Source: Streptomyces sp. NRRL F-525 (GTDB lineage Bacteria > Actinomycetota > Actinomycetes > Streptomycetales > Streptomycetaceae). Taken from it: a stretch of DNA of 64,000 bases. Positions 8,595 through 17,132 of this stretch are shown here, piece after piece (position 1 is the first letter of the stretch; each line of letters opens with the position of its first letter). The translations under genes and the position numbers were made by a program. Where the stretch lies: positions 62,001 to 126,000 of the forward strand of contig NZ_JNXE01000001.1 in assembly GCF_000716605.1 (NCBI RefSeq), read 5' to 3'. The notes beneath the pieces were generated by a model, which worked only from the letters and a program-made list of their open reading frames with translations, was not told the origin of the DNA and ran no database searches.

Positions 8595-9863
8595 GTGACG
8601 GTGGGAGAGGAAGTCCCGGCTCGGTCGGTTCCGGCCCGACTGTGGCGAGCGGCCGGGCTGTTGCTGCGTCCCGGTGGTCAACTGCCGCGCCCCACAGGGC
8701 AACAGCGGCTCGTCGACGCCGCGCTCGCGCTCGTCCTCACCTTCGTGTCGGTGCAGTACGCGTGGGGCGACGGCTACGACGAGGCCCACCGGCACCGCAT
8801 GACCGACCTGGTGATCCTGGTGTTCCTGGCCTCGGCCTCGCTGGCGTGGCGACGCCGGTATCCCCTCGCCGTCCTGTGGCTCGTGACGGTCGCGACGGCA
8901 CTGACCCCGGACGACGTCGCCCGGCTCACCTTCTACGCCTGCGTCATCGCCGCCTACAGCGCGGCGGCCTACAGCCCCCACCGCCTGCCGACCCTGGCGA
9001 GCCTCGCCGTGGCGGTCGCCGTCATCAGCAGATCGGGTCAAGTCGGCCCGGCCAACCCGTACTTCTACGTCGCCCCCACCGTGCCCACCCAGTACGTGCC
9101 CCTGTTCATCTCGGTGCCGATCGTCGTGGCCGCCATCGGACTGCGCACCTGGAAACTCCGGGCCGCCGAGACCCGCACCCGGCTCACCGCGGTGGAGAGC
9201 GCCCGGGCCGAGGAGCTGCATCGGGCCGTAGAACATGAACGGTCCCGGATAGCACGGGAGTTGCACGACGTCGTCACGCACAACGTCAGCGTGATGGTCA
9301 TCCAGGCCGGTGCCGCCCGCACGATCATGGACAAGTCCCCGGAGCGGGCGCGCGAGGCGCTCCTCGCCGTCGAGGCGGGCGGCCGGGCGGCGATGGGGGA
9401 GCTGCGTGACGTGATGGGCCTGCTCACCATGGAACTGGGCCAGGAGGCCGGGGAGTTGGAGGACTTGGATCCCCAACCGGGTCTCGACCGGCTGGAGGCG
9501 CTGATCGGCCGTATGCGCGGCGCCGGAGTACCGGTCGAACTGACCGTATCCGGAGCGCCCCGCCCCCTCCCCGCCGGTATCGAACTCGCCGCCTACCGCG
9601 TGGTCCAGGAGGCCCTGACCAACACCGTCAAGCACGCGTCCGGCGCCGACGCGAGCGTCCAAGTGTCGTACGGCGAGGGCGAATTGCACGTCGAGGTCAC
9701 CGACACCGGCGGCAGGCCCGGCCCCGCCGCGGCCACCGGCAACGGCCGTGGCCTGATCGGCCTGCGCGAACGCCTCGCCGTCTACGGCGGCACCCTGCGC
9801 ACCGGTCCCCGCCCGCTCGGCGGCTACCGCGTCCGCGCCCTGATCCCCCTGGAGGACCTGTGA
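8595..9863 (+). CDS. sensor histidine kinase, NarL-system type (HisKA_3)
   Basis: 422 residues. The N-terminal part holds several membrane segments (about 40-185). The dimerisation/phosphoacceptor box RIARELHDVVTHNVSVMV has its His near residue 224, and the C-terminal ATPase has an N-box (YRVVQEALTNTVKHA) and a G-box (GNGRGLIGLRERL). It starts with GTG. It overlaps the response regulator (stop and GTG start share bases at 9860) and is divergent from the ABC exporter across 8395-8594, so that exporter is its likely target. Signal unknown. Confidence 0.94.
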   Translation: MTVGEEVPARSVPARLWRAAGLLLRPGGQLPRPTGQQRLVDAALALVLTFVSVQYAWGDGYDEAHRHRMTDLVILVFLASASLAWRRRYPLAVLWLVTVATALTPDDVARLTFYACVIAAYSAAAYSPHRLPTLASLAVAVAVISRSGQVGPANPYFYVAPTVPTQYVPLFISVPIVVAAIGLRTWKLRAAETRTRLTAVESARAEELHRAVEHERSRIARELHDVVTHNVSVMVIQAGAARTIMDKSPERAREALLAVEAGGRAAMGELRDVMGLLTMELGQEAGELEDLDPQPGLDRLEALIGRMRGAGVPVELTVSGAPRPLPAGIELAAYRVVQEALTNTVKHASGADASVQVSYGEGELHVEVTDTGGRPGPAAATGNGRGLIGLRERLAVYGGTLRTGPRPLGGYRVRALIPLEDL

Positions 9864-10567
9864 ACCGCGCCCCGCGCGTCGTGGTCGCCGACGACCAGGC
9901 CCTCGTACGCACCGGCTTCCGGCTGATCCTCGACGCCCACGGCATCGTGGTGGTCGCGGAGGCGACCGACGGCGCGGAAGCCGTCGACGCGGTCCGGCGC
10001 ACCCGGCCCGACGTAGTGCTGATGGACATCCGCATGCCGGACATGGACGGCCTGGAGGCAACACGGCGCATTCTCAAGGATGTTGGTGCCGCGGACGCGC
10101 CGCGCGTGGTCATGCTGACGACGTTCGACCTCGACCACTACGTCTACGCGGCGCTGGCCGCCGGAGCCAGCGGCTTCCTCCTCAAGGACGTCACGCCGGA
10201 ACACCTCGTCGCCGCCGTCCGCACGGTCCGCGCCGGTGACGCGCTGCTCGCCCCCGCCATCACGCGCCGCCTGGTCGAGCGGTTCGCGCGCCGGGCCCCG
10301 GAGACGGCCGCCCTCCACCGCGACCTGGCCGCCCTCACACCCCGCGAACTGGACGTCCTGCGCCTGCTCGCCCAGGGCCTGAGCAACGCCGAACTGGCCA
10401 CCGGGCTCCACCTCTCCGAGGCCACGGTCAAGACCCACGTGTCCCACATCCTCGCCAAGCTCTCCCTGCGCGACCGGGCCCAGGCGGTCGTCGTCGCGTA
10501 CGAGACGGGGCTCGTCAGCCCGGGGGCGCGGCACGAGGACGCCGCCGGCGGCGAAGTACCGGCGTAG
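9860..10567 (+). CDS. response regulator, NarL/LuxR family
   Basis: 235 residues: a receiver domain with the acceptor Asp at about position 56 (VVLMDIRMPD), the Lys in LLKDVTPE, and a C-terminal LuxR-type helix-turn-helix (LTPRELDVLRLLAQGLSNAE then LHLSEATVKTHVSHIL). GTG start inside the kinase's last codons. It presumably activates or represses the divergent exporter operon; the 200-base region between them is the expected binding site. Confidence 0.95.
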   Translation: MNRAPRVVVADDQALVRTGFRLILDAHGIVVVAEATDGAEAVDAVRRTRPDVVLMDIRMPDMDGLEATRRILKDVGAADAPRVVMLTTFDLDHYVYAALAAGASGFLLKDVTPEHLVAAVRTVRAGDALLAPAITRRLVERFARRAPETAALHRDLAALTPRELDVLRLLAQGLSNAELATGLHLSEATVKTHVSHILAKLSLRDRAQAVVVAYETGLVSPGARHEDAAGGEVPA

Positions 10568-10610
10568 TACCACCTGCGGAGCGTCGGTTTCCGCCCGGTT
10601 CCGGCCCGGG

Positions 10611-10656
10611 TTGACAAGTGCGCGAGCAGAACTGAAACTGAATTCAGATTTACTTT
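10611..10656 (+). promoter_or_regulatory. putative promoter and TetR operator
   Basis: TTGACA at 10611-10616 matches a -35 hexamer. Just downstream is CTGAATTCAG (10638-10647), a perfect 10-bp palindrome within a longer imperfect one (10633-10652), in an AT-rich patch that stands out in this DNA. It lies about 30 bases before the TetR start, the classical place for autoregulation. A clear -10 box is not obvious. Confidence 0.5.
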
Positions 10657-10683
10657 TTTGATGACGCGAACGTCGGAGGACCC

Positions 10684-11292
10684 ATGCCCGCAACCGTCAC
10701 GTCCAAGGGCGAGCGCTCCGCGGCCGAGCTGAAGGCCGCCGCCCTGCGGGTGATGGCGCGCCAGGGCTACCTGTCGACGAAGATCGGCGACATCACCGCC
10801 GAGGCGGGCAAGTCCGCCGGGATCTTTTACCGGTACTTCACCGACAAGGACGACCTGCTGCGCTCGATAGTGGACGACTTCGCCGCCGCCCTGCGTGAGC
10901 GCGTGGTCGAGCAGTCCGGGGAAGGCCATGCCCTCGACGGGATCGACGACATCCGCCGGCATGTGCGCGCCTACTGGGAGATCTACCGCGACCACCGCGC
11001 GGAGATGACCGCCATATACGAGGCCTCGCTGGTCAGCGCGGAGTTCGCCACGCACTGGGAGGCGATGCGGGCACGGCACGTCACGATCTGGACCGCACAT
11101 GTGGCGGAAGCACGTCGACTCGCCGCTCCGGATGTGGACGCACAACTCACCGCGCTCGCGGTCGTCTCCATGATCGAGCGCTTCTGCCAGGTCGTGGCCC
11201 CTCCGGAGAGCGAGGCGGAGGGCGACGCGGCGGTCGAGGCGCTGACCCGGCTGGCGGCACACGGCCTGCTCCAGCCCGACCTGCCGCGCTGA
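10684..11292 (+). CDS. TetR family transcriptional regulator
   Basis: 202 residues. The N-terminal helix-turn-helix (about 14-60: KAAALRVMARQGYLSTKIGD, then AGKSAGIFYRYFTDKDDLL) is typical; the rest is a ligand-binding domain. Strong GGAGGA seven bases upstream. First gene of a colinear run of five with gaps of only 38-58 bases, so it probably controls that run and itself through the palindrome at 10638. The last helix of the reader motif is well conserved; the ligand is unknown. Confidence 0.93.
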   Translation: MPATVTSKGERSAAELKAAALRVMARQGYLSTKIGDITAEAGKSAGIFYRYFTDKDDLLRSIVDDFAAALRERVVEQSGEGHALDGIDDIRRHVRAYWEIYRDHRAEMTAIYEASLVSAEFATHWEAMRARHVTIWTAHVAEARRLAAPDVDAQLTALAVVSMIERFCQVVAPPESEAEGDAAVEALTRLAAHGLLQPDLPR

Positions 11293-11339
11293 TCGAGTCC
11301 CCACACACCTCGCCGCCGTACCCCGAATCGAGGAACCAC

Positions 11340-12446
11340 ATGTCCGCCACCCACACACCCCGCCTGACGGAGGTGGCCGCGCTACCCACATCCGGGGCGC
11401 GTGCCGTGGAGCCCTTCGAACTCGACGGCATGCAGCTGCTGGCGATCCCCCAACTCGCCTACGACCTCCCCGGCACCCCGGCCGGCATGAACGGCGGGGA
11501 CAGCGACACCGAACTGCTCCTGCTGCGCCGGGCCGAAGGCGGCGACACGTACGAGCCCTTCCAGACCCTGCCGGCGCCCGGCGGCGAGGACGCGGAGTTC
11601 TTCCGGATCGGCGAGCGCGCCTTCCTGGCCGTGGCCGACATCCGCTCGGGCAAGGGGCCGTACGAATACACCACCGACTCCACGGTCTTCGAGTGGGATG
11701 GAAGCCAATTCGCGCCCTTCCAGAGCGTCTTGGGCTTCGCGGCCAAGCAGTGGCGCCACTTCGCCATCGGCGAGCGGCACTTCCTCGCCCTGGCGCAAGG
11801 CGTGACTGTCCCGGGCCACGAGGACGAGAACCAGCCCTCCCGCATCTACACCTGGGACGGCACCCGCTTCACCGCACTGCAGGACGTCGACGCGCTCTGG
11901 GGCTACAACTGGCACGCCTTCGAACTCGGCGGCGAGCACTTCCTCGCCTACGCCGACCACGTGCGTCCCTCGATGCTGCTGCGCTGGAACGGCGAGAAGT
12001 TCGACCACGTCCAGGACCTCGCGCCCCAACACGGCCGCGCCTTCGCCCACTTCACCGACGCGCAGGGCGAGACCTACTTGCTGGTGGCCTGCTTGGCGAG
12101 CCCTTCGCGGCTGCTGCGCTGGGACGGGGAGCGCTTCGTCGAACATCAGGTGCTCGACGGGCTCGGGGCGCGCGAGTTCGCCGTCCTCGACACCGAGCAC
12201 GGGCTGTACGTCGTCCGCGTCAACTTCATCCTCGGCACCCAGGCCGAGCCCGTCACCGCGCTGGACTCCGAGCTGTACCGGTTCGCGGACGGACGCCTCA
12301 CGTCCGTGCAGTCCTTTCCGACCACGGGCGGCACCGACGCCGCCGTGCTCCGCGCCCGCGACGGCGGCCTGCTGGTGGCCGTCAGCAACAGCCTCACCGC
12401 GGACGTCCGTTTCTCAGCCCGGACCGTTCTGTACCGCTTCGAGTAG
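11340..12446 (+). CDS. seven-bladed EAR/EPTP beta-propeller protein
   Basis: 368 residues built almost wholly of EAR (EPTP) repeats of about 45-55 residues. Each has a strand such as RIYTWDGTRF, then a strand like NWHAFELGGEHFLAYAD. Six full copies are visible. The seventh is completed by the C-terminal TVLYRFE pairing with the N-terminal block, the usual velcro closure. No signal peptide, so it is predicted cytoplasmic. EAR propellers are best known as binding domains of animal synaptic proteins; a free bacterial one probably binds protein or sugar. RBS and position put it in the TetR-led operon. Confidence 0.85.
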   Translation: MSATHTPRLTEVAALPTSGARAVEPFELDGMQLLAIPQLAYDLPGTPAGMNGGDSDTELLLLRRAEGGDTYEPFQTLPAPGGEDAEFFRIGERAFLAVADIRSGKGPYEYTTDSTVFEWDGSQFAPFQSVLGFAAKQWRHFAIGERHFLALAQGVTVPGHEDENQPSRIYTWDGTRFTALQDVDALWGYNWHAFELGGEHFLAYADHVRPSMLLRWNGEKFDHVQDLAPQHGRAFAHFTDAQGETYLLVACLASPSRLLRWDGERFVEHQVLDGLGAREFAVLDTEHGLYVVRVNFILGTQAEPVTALDSELYRFADGRLTSVQSFPTTGGTDAAVLRARDGGLLVAVSNSLTADVRFSARTVLYRFE

Positions 12447-12487
12447 TTCGGGCCCTGCTCTACCCCCTCTGGAGAAAGGATCCGCCG

Positions 12488-13666
12488 ATGCCGTCCCACC
12501 AAAGTCCCGAACTCGTCGACCTGTTCACCACCTACACCGCCGGGCCCGGCAGCATCGGCTCCCATCTGACCCGGGCCGCCGTCGAGCACGGCAGCGCCGA
12601 CCCGCTGATCGTGGCCACCAGCGCCGACTTCGCCCTCTACCCCGGCGACGGCCGGCCGCCCACTGTCGAAGGCTTCCGCTTCTCCACCCGCGGTTTCAAG
12701 GAACTGGCCGGTGTCTCGCACCTCGGCCCCGCCGTCGCCACCCTCGTGCAACTCCGCGAGAAATACGCCGACTTCGGCTGGCGCGCCGAGGCCGAGCGGC
12801 TGCTGCGCGAGGTCGAGCGCTCCCGTGCCGCCAGCAGCGCCGAGCTGTGGCGCGAGACCATCGCCGTGGAGGCGTACCGGGGGCGCGAGCAGGCGATCGC
12901 CGACATGGTCGACTACGCGTGCGCGGTCACCGCCCGCTATCTGCGCGCCGCGCTGGCCGACGAGTCGTACCTCAACTCCCGTACCCTGCGCGAGGATTAC
13001 CTGGAGGGCGGCGGCCCCGGAGTCCAACTGCCCGTCCCGGTCAACCAGATGATGATCGCGACGTTCTTCCTCACCGGCCTGGACGTCTCCCATCGCATCC
13101 TGCGCTGGTTCACCATGCAGAAGATCGACTGGGCCCGCGCGATGGTCGTGATCGCCGGCCAACAGGGCCGCCCCACCGCGGGCGTCACCTGGAACACCTC
13201 CAGCGTCGCCACCATGATCCTGGGCGCCTCCGAGTACCAACTGCCCCTGGAACGGCTCTACATGGCCCCGCACGCGCCCACCTTCGCCACTCCCGTGAAC
13301 GGCGACCTGACGGAAGTCGCCGCGCTGGAGGAGCCGTTGCGCCGGATCTGGTTCAACACCCGCGCGACCGTGGAACTGGGCGAGATGATGTTCGACGGCT
13401 ATCCCCGTTACGCGCCGGGGCAGTTGACGGCTCCCGACGTCGCGGATCCCGCCGTAACGGAGATCAGCGAGATGCCGGTGATCCAGGGCCCCGACGACTG
13501 GCGTGCCCTGACCACCCGGCTGCGCATGGTCCTGGAGGACCCGCGCCAACTGCTCTCCGGCTGCGTCACCGACTTCGCCGTACGCCAACTCGTGGAGGCG
13601 GGCAACGACCCCGCGAAGGTTGTCGTCCCCGGCCTTGACGGCGTCACGTATCCCACGGATCTGTAA
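12488..13666 (+). CDS. protein of unknown function, 392 residues
   Basis: I do not recognise this family. The start ATG follows GGAGAAAGGA at 12471-12480. It has no signal peptide and no obvious membrane segment. It looks helical, with regular amphipathic stretches, for example MVDYACAVTARYLRAALADE and QMMIATFFLTGLDVSHRILR. A conserved-looking core runs from VNQMMIATFF to WNTSSVATMILGASEYQLPL. No Walker, Rossmann, CxxC or hydrolase motif is seen; scattered His and Glu could ligate a metal. It sits between an EAR propeller and two alpha/beta hydrolases, so an enzyme or binding partner in the same small-molecule pathway is the best guess. Confidence 0.75.
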   Translation: MPSHQSPELVDLFTTYTAGPGSIGSHLTRAAVEHGSADPLIVATSADFALYPGDGRPPTVEGFRFSTRGFKELAGVSHLGPAVATLVQLREKYADFGWRAEAERLLREVERSRAASSAELWRETIAVEAYRGREQAIADMVDYACAVTARYLRAALADESYLNSRTLREDYLEGGGPGVQLPVPVNQMMIATFFLTGLDVSHRILRWFTMQKIDWARAMVVIAGQQGRPTAGVTWNTSSVATMILGASEYQLPLERLYMAPHAPTFATPVNGDLTEVAALEEPLRRIWFNTRATVELGEMMFDGYPRYAPGQLTAPDVADPAVTEISEMPVIQGPDDWRALTTRLRMVLEDPRQLLSGCVTDFAVRQLVEAGNDPAKVVVPGLDGVTYPTDL

Positions 13667-13704
13667 CCCCCGCCCCGCGCACACCTTCCGGGAGAGACCC
13701 CGCC

Positions 13705-14571
13705 ATGCCCGCGACCGCCACCCCCCTCACTCTCGACCAGGCCCGCCACTTGGACGTACCGGACGGCGGCCGTATCGCCTACTACGAGACCGGCCTGACC
13801 GACCCCACCGCACCGGTGATCGTCTGGGTGCACGGCCTGCCACTCGACTCCCGATCCTGGTCGGCGCAACGGGAGTTCTTCGACACCCGGGCCCACAACG
13901 TCTTCCTCGACCTGCGCGGCTACGGCGCCTCCAGCGAGCTCCCGCCCGACACTACCGGCGTCACCGCCCTGTACGTCGCCGACCTCGCGGCGCTGATCCA
14001 ACACCTGGGACTCACCGCCCCGTTGCTGGTCGGCTTCGCCTCCGCGGGACACGTCGCGCTGCGCTTCGCCGCCGAACACCCGGGCCTCGTGGGCAAGTTG
14101 GCGGTCATCAACGGCTCACCCAAGTTCCGCCGCTCCGCCGACTGGCCCTACGGCTTCGACGAGAAGGGGATCGCCCACTTCACCGACGCGGCGGTCGAGG
14201 GCGGCATCGAGGGCATCACCGACGCCGTGCTCGACCCCGAGGTCGTCTTCGCCGACGTGGACGATGCCCGCGCGGCCGAACTCGGCTCCTGGTTCCGGGA
14301 GATGAGCCACCACGCCGGCGTACGGACCCTGCTCGGTTTCTTCGAGGACATCTCCCTGGACGACGACCGGGCCCTGCTCCCCAACATCGAGGCACCCACC
14401 CTCCTGATGGCCAGCACGATCGGTCAGGAGGTGCCGACCGCGGTCTCCCTGTACCTGCGCACCACCATCGCCCGCGCCCGCCTGGCCGAGCTGCCCGGCG
14501 CGGACCACTTCGCCTTCGCCACCCGCCCCGACCTGGTCAACACCCTCCTGGACTCCTTCCTGACCAGCTGA
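13705..14571 (+). CDS. alpha/beta hydrolase with an unusual nucleophile elbow
   Basis: 288 residues with the alpha/beta-hydrolase layout: oxyanion region IVWVHGLPLDSRSW (about 39-52), strand-turn LDLRGYGASS, nucleophile elbow LLVGFASAGHVALRFA, and a C-terminal catalytic-type His in LPGADHFAF. The elbow reads F-A-S-A-G, where most members have G-x-S-x-G, so Phe replaces the small residue two before the Ser. The protein is otherwise complete. It could be an esterase, an epoxide hydrolase-like enzyme or a C-C hydrolase. Fourth gene of the TetR-led run, 38 bases after the unknown gene. Confidence 0.88.
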   Translation: MPATATPLTLDQARHLDVPDGGRIAYYETGLTDPTAPVIVWVHGLPLDSRSWSAQREFFDTRAHNVFLDLRGYGASSELPPDTTGVTALYVADLAALIQHLGLTAPLLVGFASAGHVALRFAAEHPGLVGKLAVINGSPKFRRSADWPYGFDEKGIAHFTDAAVEGGIEGITDAVLDPEVVFADVDDARAAELGSWFREMSHHAGVRTLLGFFEDISLDDDRALLPNIEAPTLLMASTIGQEVPTAVSLYLRTTIARARLAELPGADHFAFATRPDLVNTLLDSFLTS

Positions 14572-14629
14572 CGGCCCCCACCTCAGCGAAGGCGCCCGCC
14601 GCCTTCCCGACCCCAGAGGAAGCGACACC

Positions 14630-15664
14630 ATGCCCGAACCCGCCACCCCGAACCCCGAGTTCATCCCGGCCGACGGCACGCCGCAGATCGACCTCGCCTT
14701 CGCCACGACGGTGGCCGAGAGCGACACCAGCACCAGCATCGTCGTGGACCCCACGGGCGAGCCCCAGATCACCCTGGGCGAGCGGAAGCTCTCCGAGCGG
14801 CGCGACATCGTGTACGCGACTCCGCAGGACGCCGACGGCAAGCCGTTCCCGCTCCGGCTGGACCTGCTGGTCCCGGACACGGACGGGCCCGCGCCGCTCG
14901 TGCTCTTCGTCCCCGGCGGCGGTTTCGTGATCGCCAGGAAGGAGCTGTCGCCGGACACCAAGGCCTATGTGGCGGAAGCGGGCTTCGCGGTCGCCAGCAT
15001 TGAGTACCGCACCATCGTCCAGGGCACCACCTTCCGCGAAGCCGTCGCCGATGTGCAGAGCGCGCTGCGTCATCTGCGTGCCCATGCCGAGGAGTACGGC
15101 ATCGACACGGGGCGCGTCGCGCTGTGGGGCGAGTCGGCCGGGGCCTATCTGGCCGCGCTGACCGGCGTGCTCGGCGGCCGGTCCCTGTCCGACCCCGCGA
15201 CCACCGACCCCGAGGCCGCGGTGACGGCCGTCGTGGACACCTTCGGCGCCTCGGACCTGACCCGGATCGCGGCCGACTTCGACCCGGCGACGCAGGCGGC
15301 GTACGCGGGAGCCGACAACATCGCCGCGATGTTCGTCAACGGCCGGACCAGCGGAAAGTCCCTGGCCGACGACCCGCGGGCCGCCGCCGAGGCGAACCCG
15401 GTCAGCCACCTCGACTCCACGCCTTCGCTGCCCGCCTTCCTGCTCCTGCACGGCACCGCCGACCCGGTCATCTCGCCCAGCCAGACGCTGCTCCTGCACG
15501 AGGCCCTGCGCGCGCACGGCGCCGACTCGACCCGAGTCGTCCTCGTCGGCGCGGGCCACGGGGACCTGGCCGTCCTCGCCGACGCGGAGGTCGGGCAGCC
15601 CTGGTCGACCCGCCGCACGATGGACCTGATCACGGACTTCCTGCGCCGGACCTTGCGTGACTGA
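14630..15664 (+). CDS. alpha/beta hydrolase, carboxylesterase/HSL-like
   Basis: 344 residues. The oxyanion loop LVLFVPGGGFVIARKEL, nucleophile elbow VALWGESAGAYLAAL (Gly-Glu-Ser-Ala-Gly), Asp in LHGTADPVISPSQ and His in GAGHGDLAVL give a complete triad. The family hydrolyses short acyl esters or carries out related reactions. RBS GAGGAAG upstream. Last gene of the five-gene run and closed by the hairpin at 15681. Having two different alpha/beta hydrolases side by side suggests successive steps on one substrate. Confidence 0.9.
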   Translation: MPEPATPNPEFIPADGTPQIDLAFATTVAESDTSTSIVVDPTGEPQITLGERKLSERRDIVYATPQDADGKPFPLRLDLLVPDTDGPAPLVLFVPGGGFVIARKELSPDTKAYVAEAGFAVASIEYRTIVQGTTFREAVADVQSALRHLRAHAEEYGIDTGRVALWGESAGAYLAALTGVLGGRSLSDPATTDPEAAVTAVVDTFGASDLTRIAADFDPATQAAYAGADNIAAMFVNGRTSGKSLADDPRAAAEANPVSHLDSTPSLPAFLLLHGTADPVISPSQTLLLHEALRAHGADSTRVVLVGAGHGDLAVLADAEVGQPWSTRRTMDLITDFLRRTLRD

Positions 15665-15680
15665 GTGTCCGGATACGCAG

Positions 15681-15716
15681 CGGGCCCCGGGGACGACGTG
15701 TCGTCCCCGGGGCCCG
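15681..15716. terminator. strong bidirectional terminator hairpin
   Basis: Left arm 15681-15697 and right arm 15700-15716 are exact reverse complements (17 bases each), which gives about a 15-16 bp GC-rich stem once a small loop forms. It sits between the esterase (+) and cyclophilin (-) genes, whose 3' ends face each other. Confidence 0.85.
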
Positions 15717-15747
15717 CGTACGAAATCGCGCTGTTCGCGTGTTTGGA

Positions 15748-16242
15748 TCAGCCCTCGAGGACGCCGGACGCGGCGATCTCGATCTTGGCCTTCGTGGCAC
15801 CCGACTGCGAGCCCAGGGACTCGATCTTGTCGATGATCTCCGTGCCCTCGACGGCCTCGCCGAAGACGACGTGCTTGCCGTCGAGCCACGAGGTGACGAC
15901 GGTGGTGACGAAGAACTGCGAGCCGTTGGTGTTGCGGCCGGCGTTCGCCATCGACAGCAGGTACGGGCGGTCGTGCTTCAGGTTGAAGTTCTCGTCCTCG
16001 AACTTCTCGCCGTAGATGCTCTTGCCACCGGTGCCGTTGTGGTTGGTGAAGTCACCGCCCTGCAGCATGAACTGCGGGATGACGCGGTGGAAGCCGGAAC
16101 CCGCGTAGCCGAAACCGTTCTGCCCGGTGGCCAGCTCGCGGAAGTTGCGGGCGGTCTTCGGGACGACATCGTCGAAGAGGTTGAAGACGATGCGGCCGGC
16201 GGGGGCGCCGTCGATGGTGATGTCGAAGTAGACGTTGCTCAT
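15748..16242 (-). CDS. peptidyl-prolyl cis-trans isomerase, cyclophilin type
   Basis: 164 residues, a single cyclophilin domain. Conserved blocks seen are [15 protein letters not shown] (active-site Arg, Phe and Gln), the [15 protein letters not shown] loop, and [16 protein letters not shown]. It catalyses proline isomerisation in folding proteins; no signal peptide, so cytoplasmic. I place the start at MSNVYFD, as in other streptomycete cyclophilins; a GTG five codons upstream (16257) is possible, and neither has a strong ribosome site. Monocistronic. Confidence 0.93.
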   Translation of the reverse strand: MSNVYFDITIDGAPAGRIVFNLFDDVVPKTARNFRELATGQNGFGYAGSGFHRVIPQFMLQGGDFTNHNGTGGKSIYGEKFEDENFNLKHDRPYLLSMANAGRNTNGSQFFVTTVVTSWLDGKHVVFGEAVEGTEIIDKIESLGSQSGATKAKIEIAASGVLEG

Positions 16243-16454
16243 GGTCAATTCTGTCACTTTCGGTGTGTTGCACCCTCTGCCTGGCGTGGCCGTGTGCCGA
16301 ACACCAGGCCGTTACGTCAAAGGGCTCTGATCGGAGTCCAGTCCGTCGAACTCTATCCACAGAGCAGGGCTCGTGCGTCGGCGCCGGCTTCCGGAGGCGG
16401 GGAGCGGGCCCGTGCCGTACGGCTCTCCCGGGCGGGAACGCGCGTGGTAGCGTC

Positions 16455-16473
16455 GGTATACAAACTGTATGCG
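16455..16473. promoter_or_regulatory. putative GntR-family operator at the regulator's own promoter
   Basis: The sequence GGTATACAAACTGTATGCG shares GTATACA-N4-GTATGCG exactly with the site at 19765-19783, upstream of the transporter operon. Position just before the GntR gene's GTG start (16490) suggests autoregulation. The outer left half-site seen at 19756 is missing here. Confidence 0.6.
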
Positions 16474-16489
16474 ATGTCTGGGGGTTGCC

Positions 16490-17116
16490 GTGGCGTCCGG
16501 TCGGGAGAAGGCCTACGCGTATCTCAAGGACACGGTGCTGACGGACCCCGGGATGCAGGGGGCCTTCCTGTCGGAGCAGGACCTCGCCGATCGTATCGGC
16601 GTCTCCCGCACCCCCATCCGCGAGGCGCTGCTGATGCTCGCCGCCGAGGACCTGGTCGAGCTCGTGCCCAAGCGCGGCGCCCGGGTGGCACCCCTGACGG
16701 GGCGCGAGGTCCGGGAGCTGATGGAGCTGCGCGGCATGGCCGAGCGGTACGCGGCCGAGCGGCTCGTCGCGGCCGGGCGGGTGCCCCTGGAGGAACTCCG
16801 CTCCCTGCTGGAACAGCAGCGCGCGCTCACCGGCGCCGAGGAGGCCCACGAGTTCATCGCCGTGGACCACCGCTTCCACGCGTCCCTGGTGTCCGCCGTG
16901 GGGAACACGCTGCTGGACCGGCACTACGACGGTCTGCGCAGCCGCCAGGTCCGCGCCGGGGTGGTCGCCGTCTTCAACCAGCAGGGCCGGCAGAAGGCGG
17001 TGCTCGACGAGCACGAGGCCATCGTCGACGCCCTCGCCGCCGGTGACGCGCAGGCCGCGTGCGCGGCCATCGACCACCACCTGCAGTCGACCCTCAAGGT
17101 GCTCCTCGACGGCTGA
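16490..17116 (+). CDS. GntR family regulator, FadR/FCD subfamily
   Basis: 208 residues: an N-terminal winged helix (LSEQDLADRIGVSRTPIREA, about 27-46, then LVPKRGARVAPLT) and an all-helical FCD ligand domain. FCD residues that commonly bind a metal are present (Asp and His in VDHRFHASL, His in DEHEAIVDAL, His near DHHLQ). The GTG at 16490 follows CTGGGGG at the right distance; the upstream ATG at 16469 would lie inside the operator. It is convergent with, and 16 bases from, the cupin gene, and the shared motif at 19756 names that operon as its likely target. Confidence 0.92.
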   Translation: MASGREKAYAYLKDTVLTDPGMQGAFLSEQDLADRIGVSRTPIREALLMLAAEDLVELVPKRGARVAPLTGREVRELMELRGMAERYAAERLVAAGRVPLEELRSLLEQQRALTGAEEAHEFIAVDHRFHASLVSAVGNTLLDRHYDGLRSRQVRAGVVAVFNQQGRQKAVLDEHEAIVDALAAGDAQAACAAIDHHLQSTLKVLLDG

Positions 17117-17132
17117 CGCCACTCCTCGGCGG

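Noticed and set aside
16469..16489. Earlier ATG as start of the GntR gene
   Set aside because: It lies inside the operator motif; the GTG at 16490 has a proper GGGGG site.
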